DNA from: Streptomyces sp. NBC_01283
Lineage (GTDB): Bacteria; Actinomycetota; Actinomycetes; Streptomycetales; Streptomycetaceae
Direction: 5' to 3'
Length of the DNA: 64,000 bases
Assembly: GCF_041435335.1 (NCBI RefSeq)
Contig: NZ_CP108430.1
Location: 9,272,001 to 9,336,000 of the forward strand
The notes under the pieces were generated by a model. That model ran no database searches. It was not told where the DNA came from and saw nothing but the letters and a program-made list of their open reading frames with translations. The position numbers and the translations under genes are program-made. Positions 56,182-63,599 of this stretch are shown here, piece after piece. Position 1 is the stretch's first letter. Each line of letters starts with the position of its first letter.

Positions 56182-57183
56182 GTGTCTGCTGGAACGATTG
56201 CGGATGCACAGGCCGGGATCCCCGATGTGGTTCGGCTCACGCCGAACTTCGACGTGGACTCCCTGGTACGCGACGTGCAGGCCCTGCGCGCGGAACAGGC
56301 CGCCGACTGGAAACTGCAGAAGACCTTCGTCACCGATGACCACCTGGTCGAGACCGAACTCGACTGGCACATCATGCCGCTGCGCAGCACAGGCGGGGAC
56401 AAGGCGCGCACCGACCCGGGCGGACCGGGCCTGGTGTCGTTCGCCGACACCTCCCACACAAAACTCGCCCCGCACCTGCACGCGGTGATGCGAGCGATCC
56501 CGTCGCCGCTGCGCTCCGTGCGCCTGATGGCACTGGGCCCGGACACCTACGGCCCCGACCACTTCGACAACAAGTACGCGCTCACCTGGGGCATCGCCCG
56601 ACTGCACGTACCGGTGATCACGCTGCCCGAGGCGAAACTGTTCTTCGGACAGACCCCGTACGTATGGGAAGCGGGCTCGCTCTGGTTCGGCAACTTCGCC
56701 CGCACCCACCGGATCGAGAACAGCGGCCGCAGCCACCGCGTGCACTTCGTGCTGGATGTGCAGGTGACCGAGGCGCTGTTCGATCTGTTCCCGCCGGAGG
56801 TCCGCGCCGAGCTGCCCTTCGACAAGATCATGGTCAACCGTGATGAGCAGCCGTTGCGGCCCTCGGCCCTGCACCAGGTCGCCTTCGAGGTACCGAAGTC
56901 CTTCACCGACTGGGAGGAGGCCGACGGCGAGTTCCTCATCGACCAGCCGACGGTCCCGTCCGAGATCAGGGTGCAGGACGGCCGTCTGGTGCTGCACTAC
57001 GACGGAGCCCCCTACGCGGGCCTGGTGCACATCGGGGACAACGAATTCCGCTTTCAGGGATGGACCGACGAGCGCACCGTCCAGGTCGTCGACGACGGGG
57101 GGCAGCGACGGGTCGTGCTGCGTACCAGGGTCGGCAAGCAGGTCCGGACGCTGGCGCTCCCGGCGACGCCCCAGAGTGTGTGA
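56182..57183 (+). CDS. Aspartyl/asparaginyl beta-hydroxylase-family oxygenase
   Basis: This 333-residue protein contains a cupin core of the Asp/Asn beta-hydroxylase family (non-heme iron, 2-oxoglutarate). His142 in RLHVPV and His176 in ARTHRIENSG are the likely iron ligands, and Arg183 or Arg186 in GRSHRVHF would bind 2-oxoglutarate. FFGQTPYVWEAGSLWFGN between them is the family's central part. Bacterial members hydroxylate amino acids such as proline or aspartate, or peptides. About 130 residues follow the core and form an extra domain I cannot name. GTG 56182 has AAGGAAGGA before it. A palindromic promoter lies upstream, and the GNAT gene follows 21 nt later. Confidence 0.87.
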   Translation: MSAGTIADAQAGIPDVVRLTPNFDVDSLVRDVQALRAEQAADWKLQKTFVTDDHLVETELDWHIMPLRSTGGDKARTDPGGPGLVSFADTSHTKLAPHLHAVMRAIPSPLRSVRLMALGPDTYGPDHFDNKYALTWGIARLHVPVITLPEAKLFFGQTPYVWEAGSLWFGNFARTHRIENSGRSHRVHFVLDVQVTEALFDLFPPEVRAELPFDKIMVNRDEQPLRPSALHQVAFEVPKSFTDWEEADGEFLIDQPTVPSEIRVQDGRLVLHYDGAPYAGLVHIGDNEFRFQGWTDERTVQVVDDGGQRRVVLRTRVGKQVRTLALPATPQSV

Positions 57184-57204
57184 ACCGCCACGGTGGAGGC
57201 CGAT

Positions 57205-58398
57205 ATGAGCATGACCGTGAACAGCTGCCGGACGACCGGCTTCGGCTCCCCGACCGAGGGGCTGGGCAAGGAGGAATGGGACCGGCTGGCGGGTGACCAC
57301 CTCTATGCCACCAGCGGGTGGCTGGACTTCTGTGTCGATGACCCCGGGGGCCGCACGCTCACCGGCAACGTGCACGCCCGGCTGCCCGGCGGCACCGCTG
57401 CCGTTCCGGTCACCGCGGTGTGGGAGGAGAACAACGGGTTCTACCAATGGAGCCGGCTGCTGGACAAGGCGGGCCTGCCTGCGGTGAGCCCGCAAGGTCT
57501 CCTCGTCGGCCCGCGCCGTGGCTATCAGACGAACCTGCTGATCAGCGACGGGGTGGAGCGCACCGAAGGGGCCTCAGCCCTGGTGGAAGAACTCGCCGGC
57601 CTGCGCAGGCGGGCCGTGGCGGACCGGATGTTCGACCACGGCGACCCCGACCAGATCCCGTGCCACGGCATGTTCCTGACCAGCGCCGACGTGCGCGCCC
57701 TTCGCTCCGCCGGGGTACGCGCCGAGCCCGTACTGTGCGCCGCCGACGCCTGGATCCGTACCGAGGGCGGTGACTGGGACGGCTGGATGCGCACGCTGCC
57801 GTCCAAGCGCCGCGGCGAGCTGATCCGCCGGGACCAGCGGCGCTTCGATTCCGCGAACTACCACTTCATCGAGAAGCCGCTCTCGGAATGCTATGAAGAG
57901 GCGGCCCTGATGTCCCAGGGCACCCAGGCCCGCTACGGGCAGCCCGCGGATGTCTCGGTGCTCGCCGAGTCCCTGCGCGTCCAGGCCGAGACGATGGGCG
58001 AGGCGGCACGGGTGCTGATGTGCGGCCGAGAGGGCGAACCCCCCGTCGGGTTCCTGCTGTTCTACCGCTGGGGCGACGCGACCTTCCTCAAGGGCGCCGG
58101 ATTCCACTACGACCAACTGGTCGGTGTCGCCGAGTACTTCAACCTCGTCTACTACGAGCCGGTCCGCGACGCGCTGCGCCATGGCAGGCGCTGGATGCAC
58201 GCCGGCATCGCGTCGACCGACACCAAGGCGATGCGCGGCGCCGAGGTCCGCCCCCTGTGGATGCTCGATGTGTTCGGCGACGCCGCCCACAACGACGCCA
58301 TCCGCGCCTACAACGCGGCCCAGCTGCGCGAACTCACCGAGTCCTCCACAGCGGTGGCCAAGGCAGTGGTCGAAGACGAGTGGTTGGAGTTCTGTTGA
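57205..58398 (+). CDS. GNAT/FemAB-like acyltransferase
   Basis: This 397-residue protein looks like the two-domain GNAT (GNAT_6/FemAB-like) family. Landmarks are the N-terminal EEWDRLAGDHLYATSGWLDF, the basic segment TLPSKRRGELIRRDQRRF near 197, and the second-domain VGFLLFYRWGDATFLKGAGFHY and YEPVRDALRHGRRWMHAG. Some FemX-like relatives transfer an amino acid from aminoacyl-tRNA to a small-molecule amine, others acetylate. It starts at ATG 57205 with GGAGG before it. Its stop overlaps the TTG start of the next MFS gene, coupling it with export, so N-acylation for self-protection or final tailoring are both plausible. Confidence 0.8.
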   Translation: MSMTVNSCRTTGFGSPTEGLGKEEWDRLAGDHLYATSGWLDFCVDDPGGRTLTGNVHARLPGGTAAVPVTAVWEENNGFYQWSRLLDKAGLPAVSPQGLLVGPRRGYQTNLLISDGVERTEGASALVEELAGLRRRAVADRMFDHGDPDQIPCHGMFLTSADVRALRSAGVRAEPVLCAADAWIRTEGGDWDGWMRTLPSKRRGELIRRDQRRFDSANYHFIEKPLSECYEEAALMSQGTQARYGQPADVSVLAESLRVQAETMGEAARVLMCGREGEPPVGFLLFYRWGDATFLKGAGFHYDQLVGVAEYFNLVYYEPVRDALRHGRRWMHAGIASTDTKAMRGAEVRPLWMLDVFGDAAHNDAIRAYNAAQLRELTESSTAVAKAVVEDEWLEFC

Positions 58399-59648
58399 AG
58401 TCGCGCCTGTTGCTCAACGGGGATTTCGCTCGTTTCTGGCTGAGTCAGGTGCTGACCAGCGTCGCGTCGAAGAGCATGACGATGGTCTTCCCGCTGCTGG
58501 CGACGATCTCGTTCGCGGCCACGCCCTTCGAGGTGGGCGTGGTCGCCGCCGCCCAGTACGTGCCGGTGCTGGTGGTGACCCTCTTCATCGGAATGTGGCT
58601 GGACCGGCGACCACGGCGGCCCACGCTGCTGTTCACCGACGTGGCGGGCGGGCTGGCGCTGCTGATCATCCCGGTTCTCAGCGGGCTCGACGAGTTCCAT
58701 CTCGGGATGCTGTACGCGGTCGCCTTCGGCTTCGGCTCACTCGTCGCCATCGCCGAGGTCTGTGCGCAGGCGTATACGCCGAGTCTGGTGCGCGAATCCG
58801 AACTGGTCGCCGCGATCGGGCGGCTCGAAGCGGTGTTCACGCTGGTCGTGGTCGCCGCACCCGGCCTGGGCGGGCTGCTCATGAACTGGCTGGGCGGCTC
58901 CGGCGCGGTTCTGATGGGGGCGGTGCTCTACCTGATCGCGGCGCTCGTCCTGCTCAGCGTGAACCGGCGCGAGCCGCCGGTCGTCGCGCCGGTGACTCGC
59001 GAACGCATGGTGAGCGAAATCGCCGCGGGCGCCCGGCTCCTGCTGTCCATACCCGTACTGCGGACGCTGATCGGGCAGGCCGCGCTGTTCAACTTCTTCG
59101 AGCAGGCGATGCTGACCCTGTACACCGTGTACGCGGCCTCCGTCGTCGGCGTCACGCCGGCGCTGCTCGGCCTGACCGTGACGCTCGGCGCCGTCGGTTC
59201 CATGCTGGGCGCGGTCGCCGCCGAGCAGGCTGAACGCAGGTGGGGGCTGAAGCGTGTCGTCGTGGCGAGCATGGCCATCGCATCGTTCGCGCCGGTGCTG
59301 ATCCCGCTCGCCACGGATCCCACCCCGCTCACCGTGACGATCTGGTCCGTTTCCTTCGTTCTCTACGGATTCGGTCTGACCGTCTACAACGTCTTCAGCA
59401 CCTCCACCCGCCAGAGGCTCACCCCGGACCATTTGCGTGGCCGCGTCGCGGCGACCACTCGCCTCGTCGCCTACGGGCCGCTCAGCGCCGGCACGCTGCT
59501 CGGGGGCAGCCTCGGCTCACTGTTCGGGGCGCGTGAAGGACTGTGGATCACGGTGGCCCTGCTGATGGCGGCTTTCCTGCACTTCGTCGTGGCGATGAAG
59601 CGCACCCGGATCCCGGACCTGCGGGCCGAACCGGAACTGGCGAAGTGA
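58395..59648 (+). CDS. MFS exporter (EntS/MFS_3-like), TTG start
   Basis: This 417-residue MFS protein has about twelve helices and an early WLDRRPRRPTLLFTDVAGG loop like that of EntS-type exporters. It resembles the transporter at 40700 more than that at 52414. Translation probably starts at TTG 58395-58397, which overlaps the GNAT stop by 4 nt (TTGA). No better start lies nearby in frame, and this one gives the normal MFS N-terminus (FARFWLSQVLTSVASKS). It ends the hydroxylase-GNAT operon, and its stop codon lies within a long terminator hairpin. Confidence 0.88.
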   Translation: MKSRLLLNGDFARFWLSQVLTSVASKSMTMVFPLLATISFAATPFEVGVVAAAQYVPVLVVTLFIGMWLDRRPRRPTLLFTDVAGGLALLIIPVLSGLDEFHLGMLYAVAFGFGSLVAIAEVCAQAYTPSLVRESELVAAIGRLEAVFTLVVVAAPGLGGLLMNWLGGSGAVLMGAVLYLIAALVLLSVNRREPPVVAPVTRERMVSEIAAGARLLLSIPVLRTLIGQAALFNFFEQAMLTLYTVYAASVVGVTPALLGLTVTLGAVGSMLGAVAAEQAERRWGLKRVVVASMAIASFAPVLIPLATDPTPLTVTIWSVSFVLYGFGLTVYNVFSTSTRQRLTPDHLRGRVAATTRLVAYGPLSAGTLLGGSLGSLFGAREGLWITVALLMAAFLHFVVAMKRTRIPDLRAEPELAK

Positions 59649-59683
59649 GGGTGCGGGGCGTGTCTGGCCCCGCACCCTCACTT
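59643..59683. terminator. Bidirectional terminator between convergent genes
   Basis: Perfect 17-nt arms, 59643-59659 and 59667-59683, enclose a 7-nt loop. The stem includes the stop codon of the MFS gene and ends 8 nt before the stop of the radical SAM gene on the other strand. The left flank (on the minus strand) lacks a clear U tract, but the stem is very stable. Confidence 0.88.
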
Positions 59684-59690
59684 CCCGCTC

Positions 59691-61013
59691 TCAGCGGTCC
59701 TGGCCAAATGGCTCCGTCTGCCAGAACCACGGTTCGTCGAACGCCGGCTTGAGGTCGTCGAACCACACCGCGTGCTCGTCGTGCTTGGCGAAGAACGGCC
59801 GGCCGACCCAGTTCGGATCGCGCGCCTGCAGAAAGCGGCAGCAGAACACGTCCTGGCCGGCGATGCGGGCGATGCCGTCGACTGCCACCTTGCCGGGCGA
59901 GGCGGACATGACCGGCCCGCGCGCCGTGCGCTCCAGCCCGGAGACCGATGAGATCGCGTCGCGGTAGATGGACACGGCTCGGTCCAGCGGCAACTCGAAG
60001 TACTGGCTGGCTCCGGTGTCCCGCTCCACGAACATGTAGTACGGCGCCACACCGAGTCGGGTCATCGTCCGCCACATCTGGGCCCACACGGCCGGGTCGT
60101 CATTCACATGGCGCACCAGAGGTGCCTGCGCACGGATGACGGCGCCGGTATCCCTGATCCGCCGGATGGCCTGCCGGCAGGCATCCGTCTCCAACTCGCG
60201 GACATGGGAGAAGTGCGCCATCACGGCCACGTGCCGACCCGCCGCAGTCGCCTCTTCCAGAAGGCGCAGCAGGTCCGTCGCATCGGCGTCGGTGGTGAAG
60301 CGGTAGGGCCAGTAGGACAGTGCCTTCGTCCCGATGCGGATGTTGCGGATGTGTGCGAAACGGGGTTCCAGCAGCGGGGAGAGGTAGGACCGGAGCCGGT
60401 CCGTAGACATGATCATCGGGTCCCCGCCGGTGAACAGCACATCCGAGACCTCGGGGTGGGCCGCAAGATACTGGAGAGCTTGCTCCGGCCCGGACACGGC
60501 CTGCTTCAGTTCCGCGACGCCGATGAACTGGGCCCAGCGGAAGCAGTATCCGCAGTACGCGTGGCAGGTCTGGCCCTGTCCGGGGAACACCAGCACCGTC
60601 TCCCGGTACTTGTGCTGCAGACCGACGAGCGAGCCCGTCTCGTCCTCGGGGACGTTCGCCTGCAGCTGCTCCCCGGGGTGGGGGTTGAGCTGCAGCCGAG
60701 CCCTGTTGACGGCGCTGCGCAGTTCCGCGCGGGGCGCCTTGCGGTCGATCAGTTCGGCGACCTCCTGGTATGCCGGCTCGGGCAGCATGTCGCGGTCGGG
60801 GAAGGTCAGCCGGTAGATCGGATCGTCGGGAGCCCTGTCCCAGTCGATGAGTTCGTCGAGCACGTAGTTGTTGACCTTGAACGGCAGGACCGCGCTCACC
60901 ACCTCGATGTCCCGGCGGACGGCAGGGTCCAGCCGCTGTACCTGAGGCAAGTGGGCCAGCCGCGCCCCGGGAACCGCCCGCATCTTCATGGGGCTGGGGG
61001 ACTTCCCCGTCAT
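59691..61013 (-). CDS. Lysine-2,3-aminomutase-family radical SAM enzyme, substrate probably not lysine
   Basis: This 440-residue protein belongs to the KamA family of PLP-dependent radical SAM aminomutases, which move an alpha-amino group to the beta carbon. The cluster ligands Cys150, Cys154 and Cys157 form CxxxCxxC, and Lys375 in SASPGKVAVDG is the likely PLP lysine. By eye, the two aspartates that hold the lysine side chain in the clostridial enzyme (Asp293 and Asp330) align with Arg331 and with a small or hydrophobic residue around 368-370. An acidic or otherwise different substrate such as glutamate or aspartate is therefore more likely than lysine. The gene overlaps the class III aminotransferase by 4 nt (61010-61013), so the pair makes and processes a beta-amino acid. 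Confidence 0.88.
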   Translation of the reverse strand: MTGKSPSPMKMRAVPGARLAHLPQVQRLDPAVRRDIEVVSAVLPFKVNNYVLDELIDWDRAPDDPIYRLTFPDRDMLPEPAYQEVAELIDRKAPRAELRSAVNRARLQLNPHPGEQLQANVPEDETGSLVGLQHKYRETVLVFPGQGQTCHAYCGYCFRWAQFIGVAELKQAVSGPEQALQYLAAHPEVSDVLFTGGDPMIMSTDRLRSYLSPLLEPRFAHIRNIRIGTKALSYWPYRFTTDADATDLLRLLEEATAAGRHVAVMAHFSHVRELETDACRQAIRRIRDTGAVIRAQAPLVRHVNDDPAVWAQMWRTMTRLGVAPYYMFVERDTGASQYFELPLDRAVSIYRDAISSVSGLERTARGPVMSASPGKVAVDGIARIAGQDVFCCRFLQARDPNWVGRPFFAKHDEHAVWFDDLKPAFDEPWFWQTEPFGQDR

Positions 61014-62296
61014 GCTCGCTCCTTCGTCATGCCGGTGCGCGAGAGCCCGGTGGCCGAGGCAAGGGCCCGGGACAGCGCACTCACTGCCTGGTCAACCTGG
61101 GCTTCCTCCACGATCAGAGCGGGGAGCAGCCTCAGTACGTTTCTCAGTGGTCCGCCGATCTGCACCAGCAGCCCCTGGGCGATGGCCTCTTGCTGGACAC
61201 GGAGCGCCTTCTCGGGGTCCGGCCGGCCGTCCGGTGACGAGAACTCCCAGCCGAGCATGAGGCCGAGCCCGCGAATGTCACCCACGACCTCGTGCTCCTC
61301 GGCGATCTCCATCAGTCCCTCGGCGAGCCGGAGGCCCTGGAGAGACGCGTTCGCCACGAGTTCTTCGTCCGCGATGACGTCGAGCGTGGCCAGCGCCGCA
61401 GCGCAGGCCACCGCGTTGCCGCCGTAGGTTCCGCCTTGTGAGCCCGCGGGGGCGGCGCTCATCAGCCGTTCCGACGTGGCCATCACCGACAGCGGCAGTC
61501 CGCTGGTCATCCCCTTGGCGGCCACCAGGATGTCGGGCTCGACGCCGAAGTGCTGATGGCCCCAGAACCGCCCCGTCCGCCCGAACCCGGTCTGGACCTC
61601 ATCCACCACCAGGAGGAACCCGTGGCGGTCGGCCCTCTCCCGTAGTCCTTGCATGAAAGCGGCGGTGGCAGGGATGAATCCACCCTCGCCCAATACCGGT
61701 TCCACGATGAGAGCCGCGGTGTCCTCGGGGGCGGTCACGGTCGCCAGGAGGAAGTCGAGTTCCTGCAGGGCGAACCGGGTGGCCTCGTCCTCGCTCCAGC
61801 CGTACCGGTACGCGGAGGGGAACGGTGCGATGTGCACCCCGGCCATCAGAGGGGCGTGCCCCGTGCGGAATCGCGGGCTTGAGGTGGTCATCGACGCGGC
61901 GCCGACGGTCCGGCCGTGGAAGCCGCCGTGGAACACGATGACGTTCGGGCGCCTTGTGGCCTGCCGGGCCAGGCGCAGCGCCGACTCCATCGCCTCACTG
62001 CCGGAGTTGGCGAAGAACAGGGACTGCAGCTCAGCCGGAAGTACCTGCCCCAAACGGTCACACAGGTCGAGCAGGGGCCGGTGTCGCACGGTCACGTACT
62101 GGCCGTGGATCAGTCGACTGGCCTGGTAGGCGATCGCGTCGACCACCCACGGGTGACAGTGGCCGGTGCTGGTGACCCCGATCCCGGCAGTGAAGTCCAG
62201 ATATCGCTGCCCGTCGTCTCCGTACACGTCCAGCCCTTTTGCGTGACTGACGGTGACCGGAGTCGCTGGCTTGAGAACGGGCGATAAGCGTGCCAT
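61010..62296 (-). CDS. Class III aminotransferase (GabT-like)
   Basis: This 428-residue PLP enzyme is like 4-aminobutyrate, ornithine and diaminobutyrate aminotransferases. SGSEAMESALRLAR (98-111) binds phosphate, VVDEVQTGFGRTG holds the Asp (232) and Lys261 in VAAKGMTSGLPLS forms the aldimine. It transfers an amino group to or from an omega- or beta-amino acid or an aldehyde. The ATG at 62294-62296 has GGAGGG upstream. It is the first gene of a two-gene minus operon, with the radical SAM aminomutase behind it, under a promoter that touches the palindrome at 62375. The likely tasks are amination of a semialdehyde such as aspartate semialdehyde, or removal of an amine from the aminomutase product. 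Confidence 0.92.
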   Translation of the reverse strand: MARLSPVLKPATPVTVSHAKGLDVYGDDGQRYLDFTAGIGVTSTGHCHPWVVDAIAYQASRLIHGQYVTVRHRPLLDLCDRLGQVLPAELQSLFFANSGSEAMESALRLARQATRRPNVIVFHGGFHGRTVGAASMTTSSPRFRTGHAPLMAGVHIAPFPSAYRYGWSEDEATRFALQELDFLLATVTAPEDTAALIVEPVLGEGGFIPATAAFMQGLRERADRHGFLLVVDEVQTGFGRTGRFWGHQHFGVEPDILVAAKGMTSGLPLSVMATSERLMSAAPAGSQGGTYGGNAVACAAALATLDVIADEELVANASLQGLRLAEGLMEIAEEHEVVGDIRGLGLMLGWEFSSPDGRPDPEKALRVQQEAIAQGLLVQIGGPLRNVLRLLPALIVEEAQVDQAVSALSRALASATGLSRTGMTKERA

Positions 62297-62347
62297 GGGT
62301 CGTCCCTCCGTGTGGTTGCACCCCTGTGGCGCTGCGCCGACCCGATG

Positions 62348-62376
62348 AAGGTAGCCAGGCCAACCCGAAAAGACAA
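62348..62376 (-). promoter_or_regulatory. Promoter of the aminotransferase-aminomutase operon
   Basis: On the minus strand a -35 TTGTCT (62376-62371) is followed after 17 nt by TACCTT (62353-62348), fitting the actinobacterial TAnnnT -10. Transcription would start near 62341, about 45 nt before the ATG. The -35 overlaps the palindrome at 62375-62390 by two bases. Confidence 0.55.
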
Positions 62377-62390
62377 CCGGACAGTCGGTT
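62375..62390. promoter_or_regulatory. AACC-N8-GGTT palindrome next to the minus-strand promoter
   Basis: AACC (62375-62378), eight bases and GGTT (62387-62390) match the sites at 56071-56086 and 62497-62512. The arms extend to AACCG/CGGTT. It touches the -35 box of the aminotransferase promoter, a position suited to repression. Confidence 0.6.
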
Positions 62391-62489
62391 TATTGCTCGC
62401 CTGCCCCATGGGGGAGATATGCATGCTTACTGGTGGTTTGCCCCGTGGAGATGCCGCAGTTGGGCGATGTCCTGTGCAGTTTTCTCGCC

Positions 62490-62518
62490 TTGACAAAACC
62501 ACACGGTCGGTTTTTGAT
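62490..62518 (+). promoter_or_regulatory. Promoter with AACC-N8-GGTT palindrome for the oxygenase operon
   Basis: TTGACA (62490-62495) is followed by one base, AACC (62497-62500), eight bases and GGTTTTT (62509-62515). A poor -10 TTTGAT (62513-62518) lies 17 nt after the -35. The order and distances match the promoter at 56064. The operator fills the -35/-10 spacer, as for a TetR-like repressor site. Confidence 0.6.
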
Positions 62519-62622
62519 GCGTTGGTCAGCCATCACGCCGCCCTTCACCGCACGCGGCGTGTCACCAGGAGCCACCAGTTGTTGATCACCTGCCGTCAGA
62601 GCAGGGGAATTCGAGGGGTCTG

Positions 62623-63582
62623 ATGACTGCGCCGCTTTTCGAACTGACCGACCGAGAACGCTCCGTCCTGTGGCAGCAGGCCGAGGAGGTCGTCCACCAC
62701 GGCCCCGAGGCCGTCGGCGAGGACGCCCTGCCCATACGCGTGAAGGAAGCGATACAGGACTTCGGCCGGGACTCGGGCGAGAGGGGTTTCATGCTCCTGC
62801 GCGGCCTGGAACTCGGCCCGCTCCCGCCCACACACGCCGACGGCGAACCGGCGACCCTACCGGGTCACGGCACGGCCGGCCTGGGCATGCTCATCGCCGA
62901 AACGCTCGGCACGATGATCGGCTACGCCGACGAGAAAAGCGGCGACCTGGTCCACAACGTGCAGCCGCTGCCCGGCGAGGAGACACGGATCGAGGGCTCC
63001 GGATCCGTGGCGTTCGACTTTCACATCGAGAACGTCCACCACTCGCTGCGCCCGGATTTCATCGGCCTGATCTGTCTCCGGCAGGACCACGACGGCATCG
63101 CGTCGACCCGCATCGCCTCCTGCCGCGAAGCGATGGACCTGCTCAAGCCCGAGACGGTGGAATCCCTGCGGCAGTGCCAGTTCTACAGCAACTACCCGGG
63201 CTCCTTCACCAGGGAGGCCACCGTGGAACCCGCTCCCTCGGGCCCCCACCCGGTCCTGTTCGGCAGCACCGACAAGCCGTTCATGCGCTTCAACTCCCAC
63301 AACACCACCTCACTGAACAAGGCGGGCCGTGCCGCACTTCGCGCTCTTGCCGAGGCGCTCGAAGACGTCTGCCACGACGTGATCCTCCAGCCGGGCGACT
63401 GCGCCCTCCTGGACAACAACGTCGCGGCACACGGGCGTTCGGCGTTCGAGCCCCGCTACGACGGACAGGACCGATGGCTTCGGCGGTTCTACTCGATCAA
63501 GTCGATCCCGCACTCCGTGCTGCAGATGATGGACGGCTCGCGCGTCGTCCCGCCGATCCCGGCCATCGAAGGCATCTGGTGA
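62623..63582 (+). CDS. VioC/AsnO-like Fe(II)/2-oxoglutarate amino acid hydroxylase
   Basis: This 319-residue enzyme belongs to the clavaminate synthase-like group that includes the arginine 3-hydroxylase VioC, asparagine 3-hydroxylase AsnO and lysine hydroxylases. The iron ligands are His134 and Glu136 in FHIENVHH and His270 in NNVAAHGRSAF; the HxE form instead of HxD is typical of this subgroup. An Arg in DRWLRRFY (284 or 287) should bind 2-oxoglutarate. It probably hydroxylates a free amino acid at the beta or gamma carbon. Its identity cannot be read, but basic amino acids and asparagine are usual. The ATG at 62623 begins just after GAGGGGTCTG. It diverges from the aminomutase operon and precedes the FMN oxidase by 17 nt. 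Confidence 0.9.
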   Translation: MTAPLFELTDRERSVLWQQAEEVVHHGPEAVGEDALPIRVKEAIQDFGRDSGERGFMLLRGLELGPLPPTHADGEPATLPGHGTAGLGMLIAETLGTMIGYADEKSGDLVHNVQPLPGEETRIEGSGSVAFDFHIENVHHSLRPDFIGLICLRQDHDGIASTRIASCREAMDLLKPETVESLRQCQFYSNYPGSFTREATVEPAPSGPHPVLFGSTDKPFMRFNSHNTTSLNKAGRAALRALAEALEDVCHDVILQPGDCALLDNNVAAHGRSAFEPRYDGQDRWLRRFYSIKSIPHSVLQMMDGSRVVPPIPAIEGIW

Positions 63583-63599
63583 GGCAACAGGAGAAGCAC

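Larger units (their letters stand above)
62297..62622. other. Divergent regulatory region between aminotransferase and oxygenase genes
   Basis: No gene is supported in these 326 nt. They hold two palindromes of the AACC-N8-GGTT type, one near a promoter facing each way, and a good TTGACA box at 62490-62495. The leader of the plus-strand gene would be about 100 nt long with no obvious hairpin. Confidence 0.6.

Noticed and set aside
48660..56204. GGAACGATTGCGGA occurs both at 48660-48673 and at 56191-56204
   Set aside because: One copy is inside a coding region, and a 14-nt match is expected several times by chance in 64 kb.
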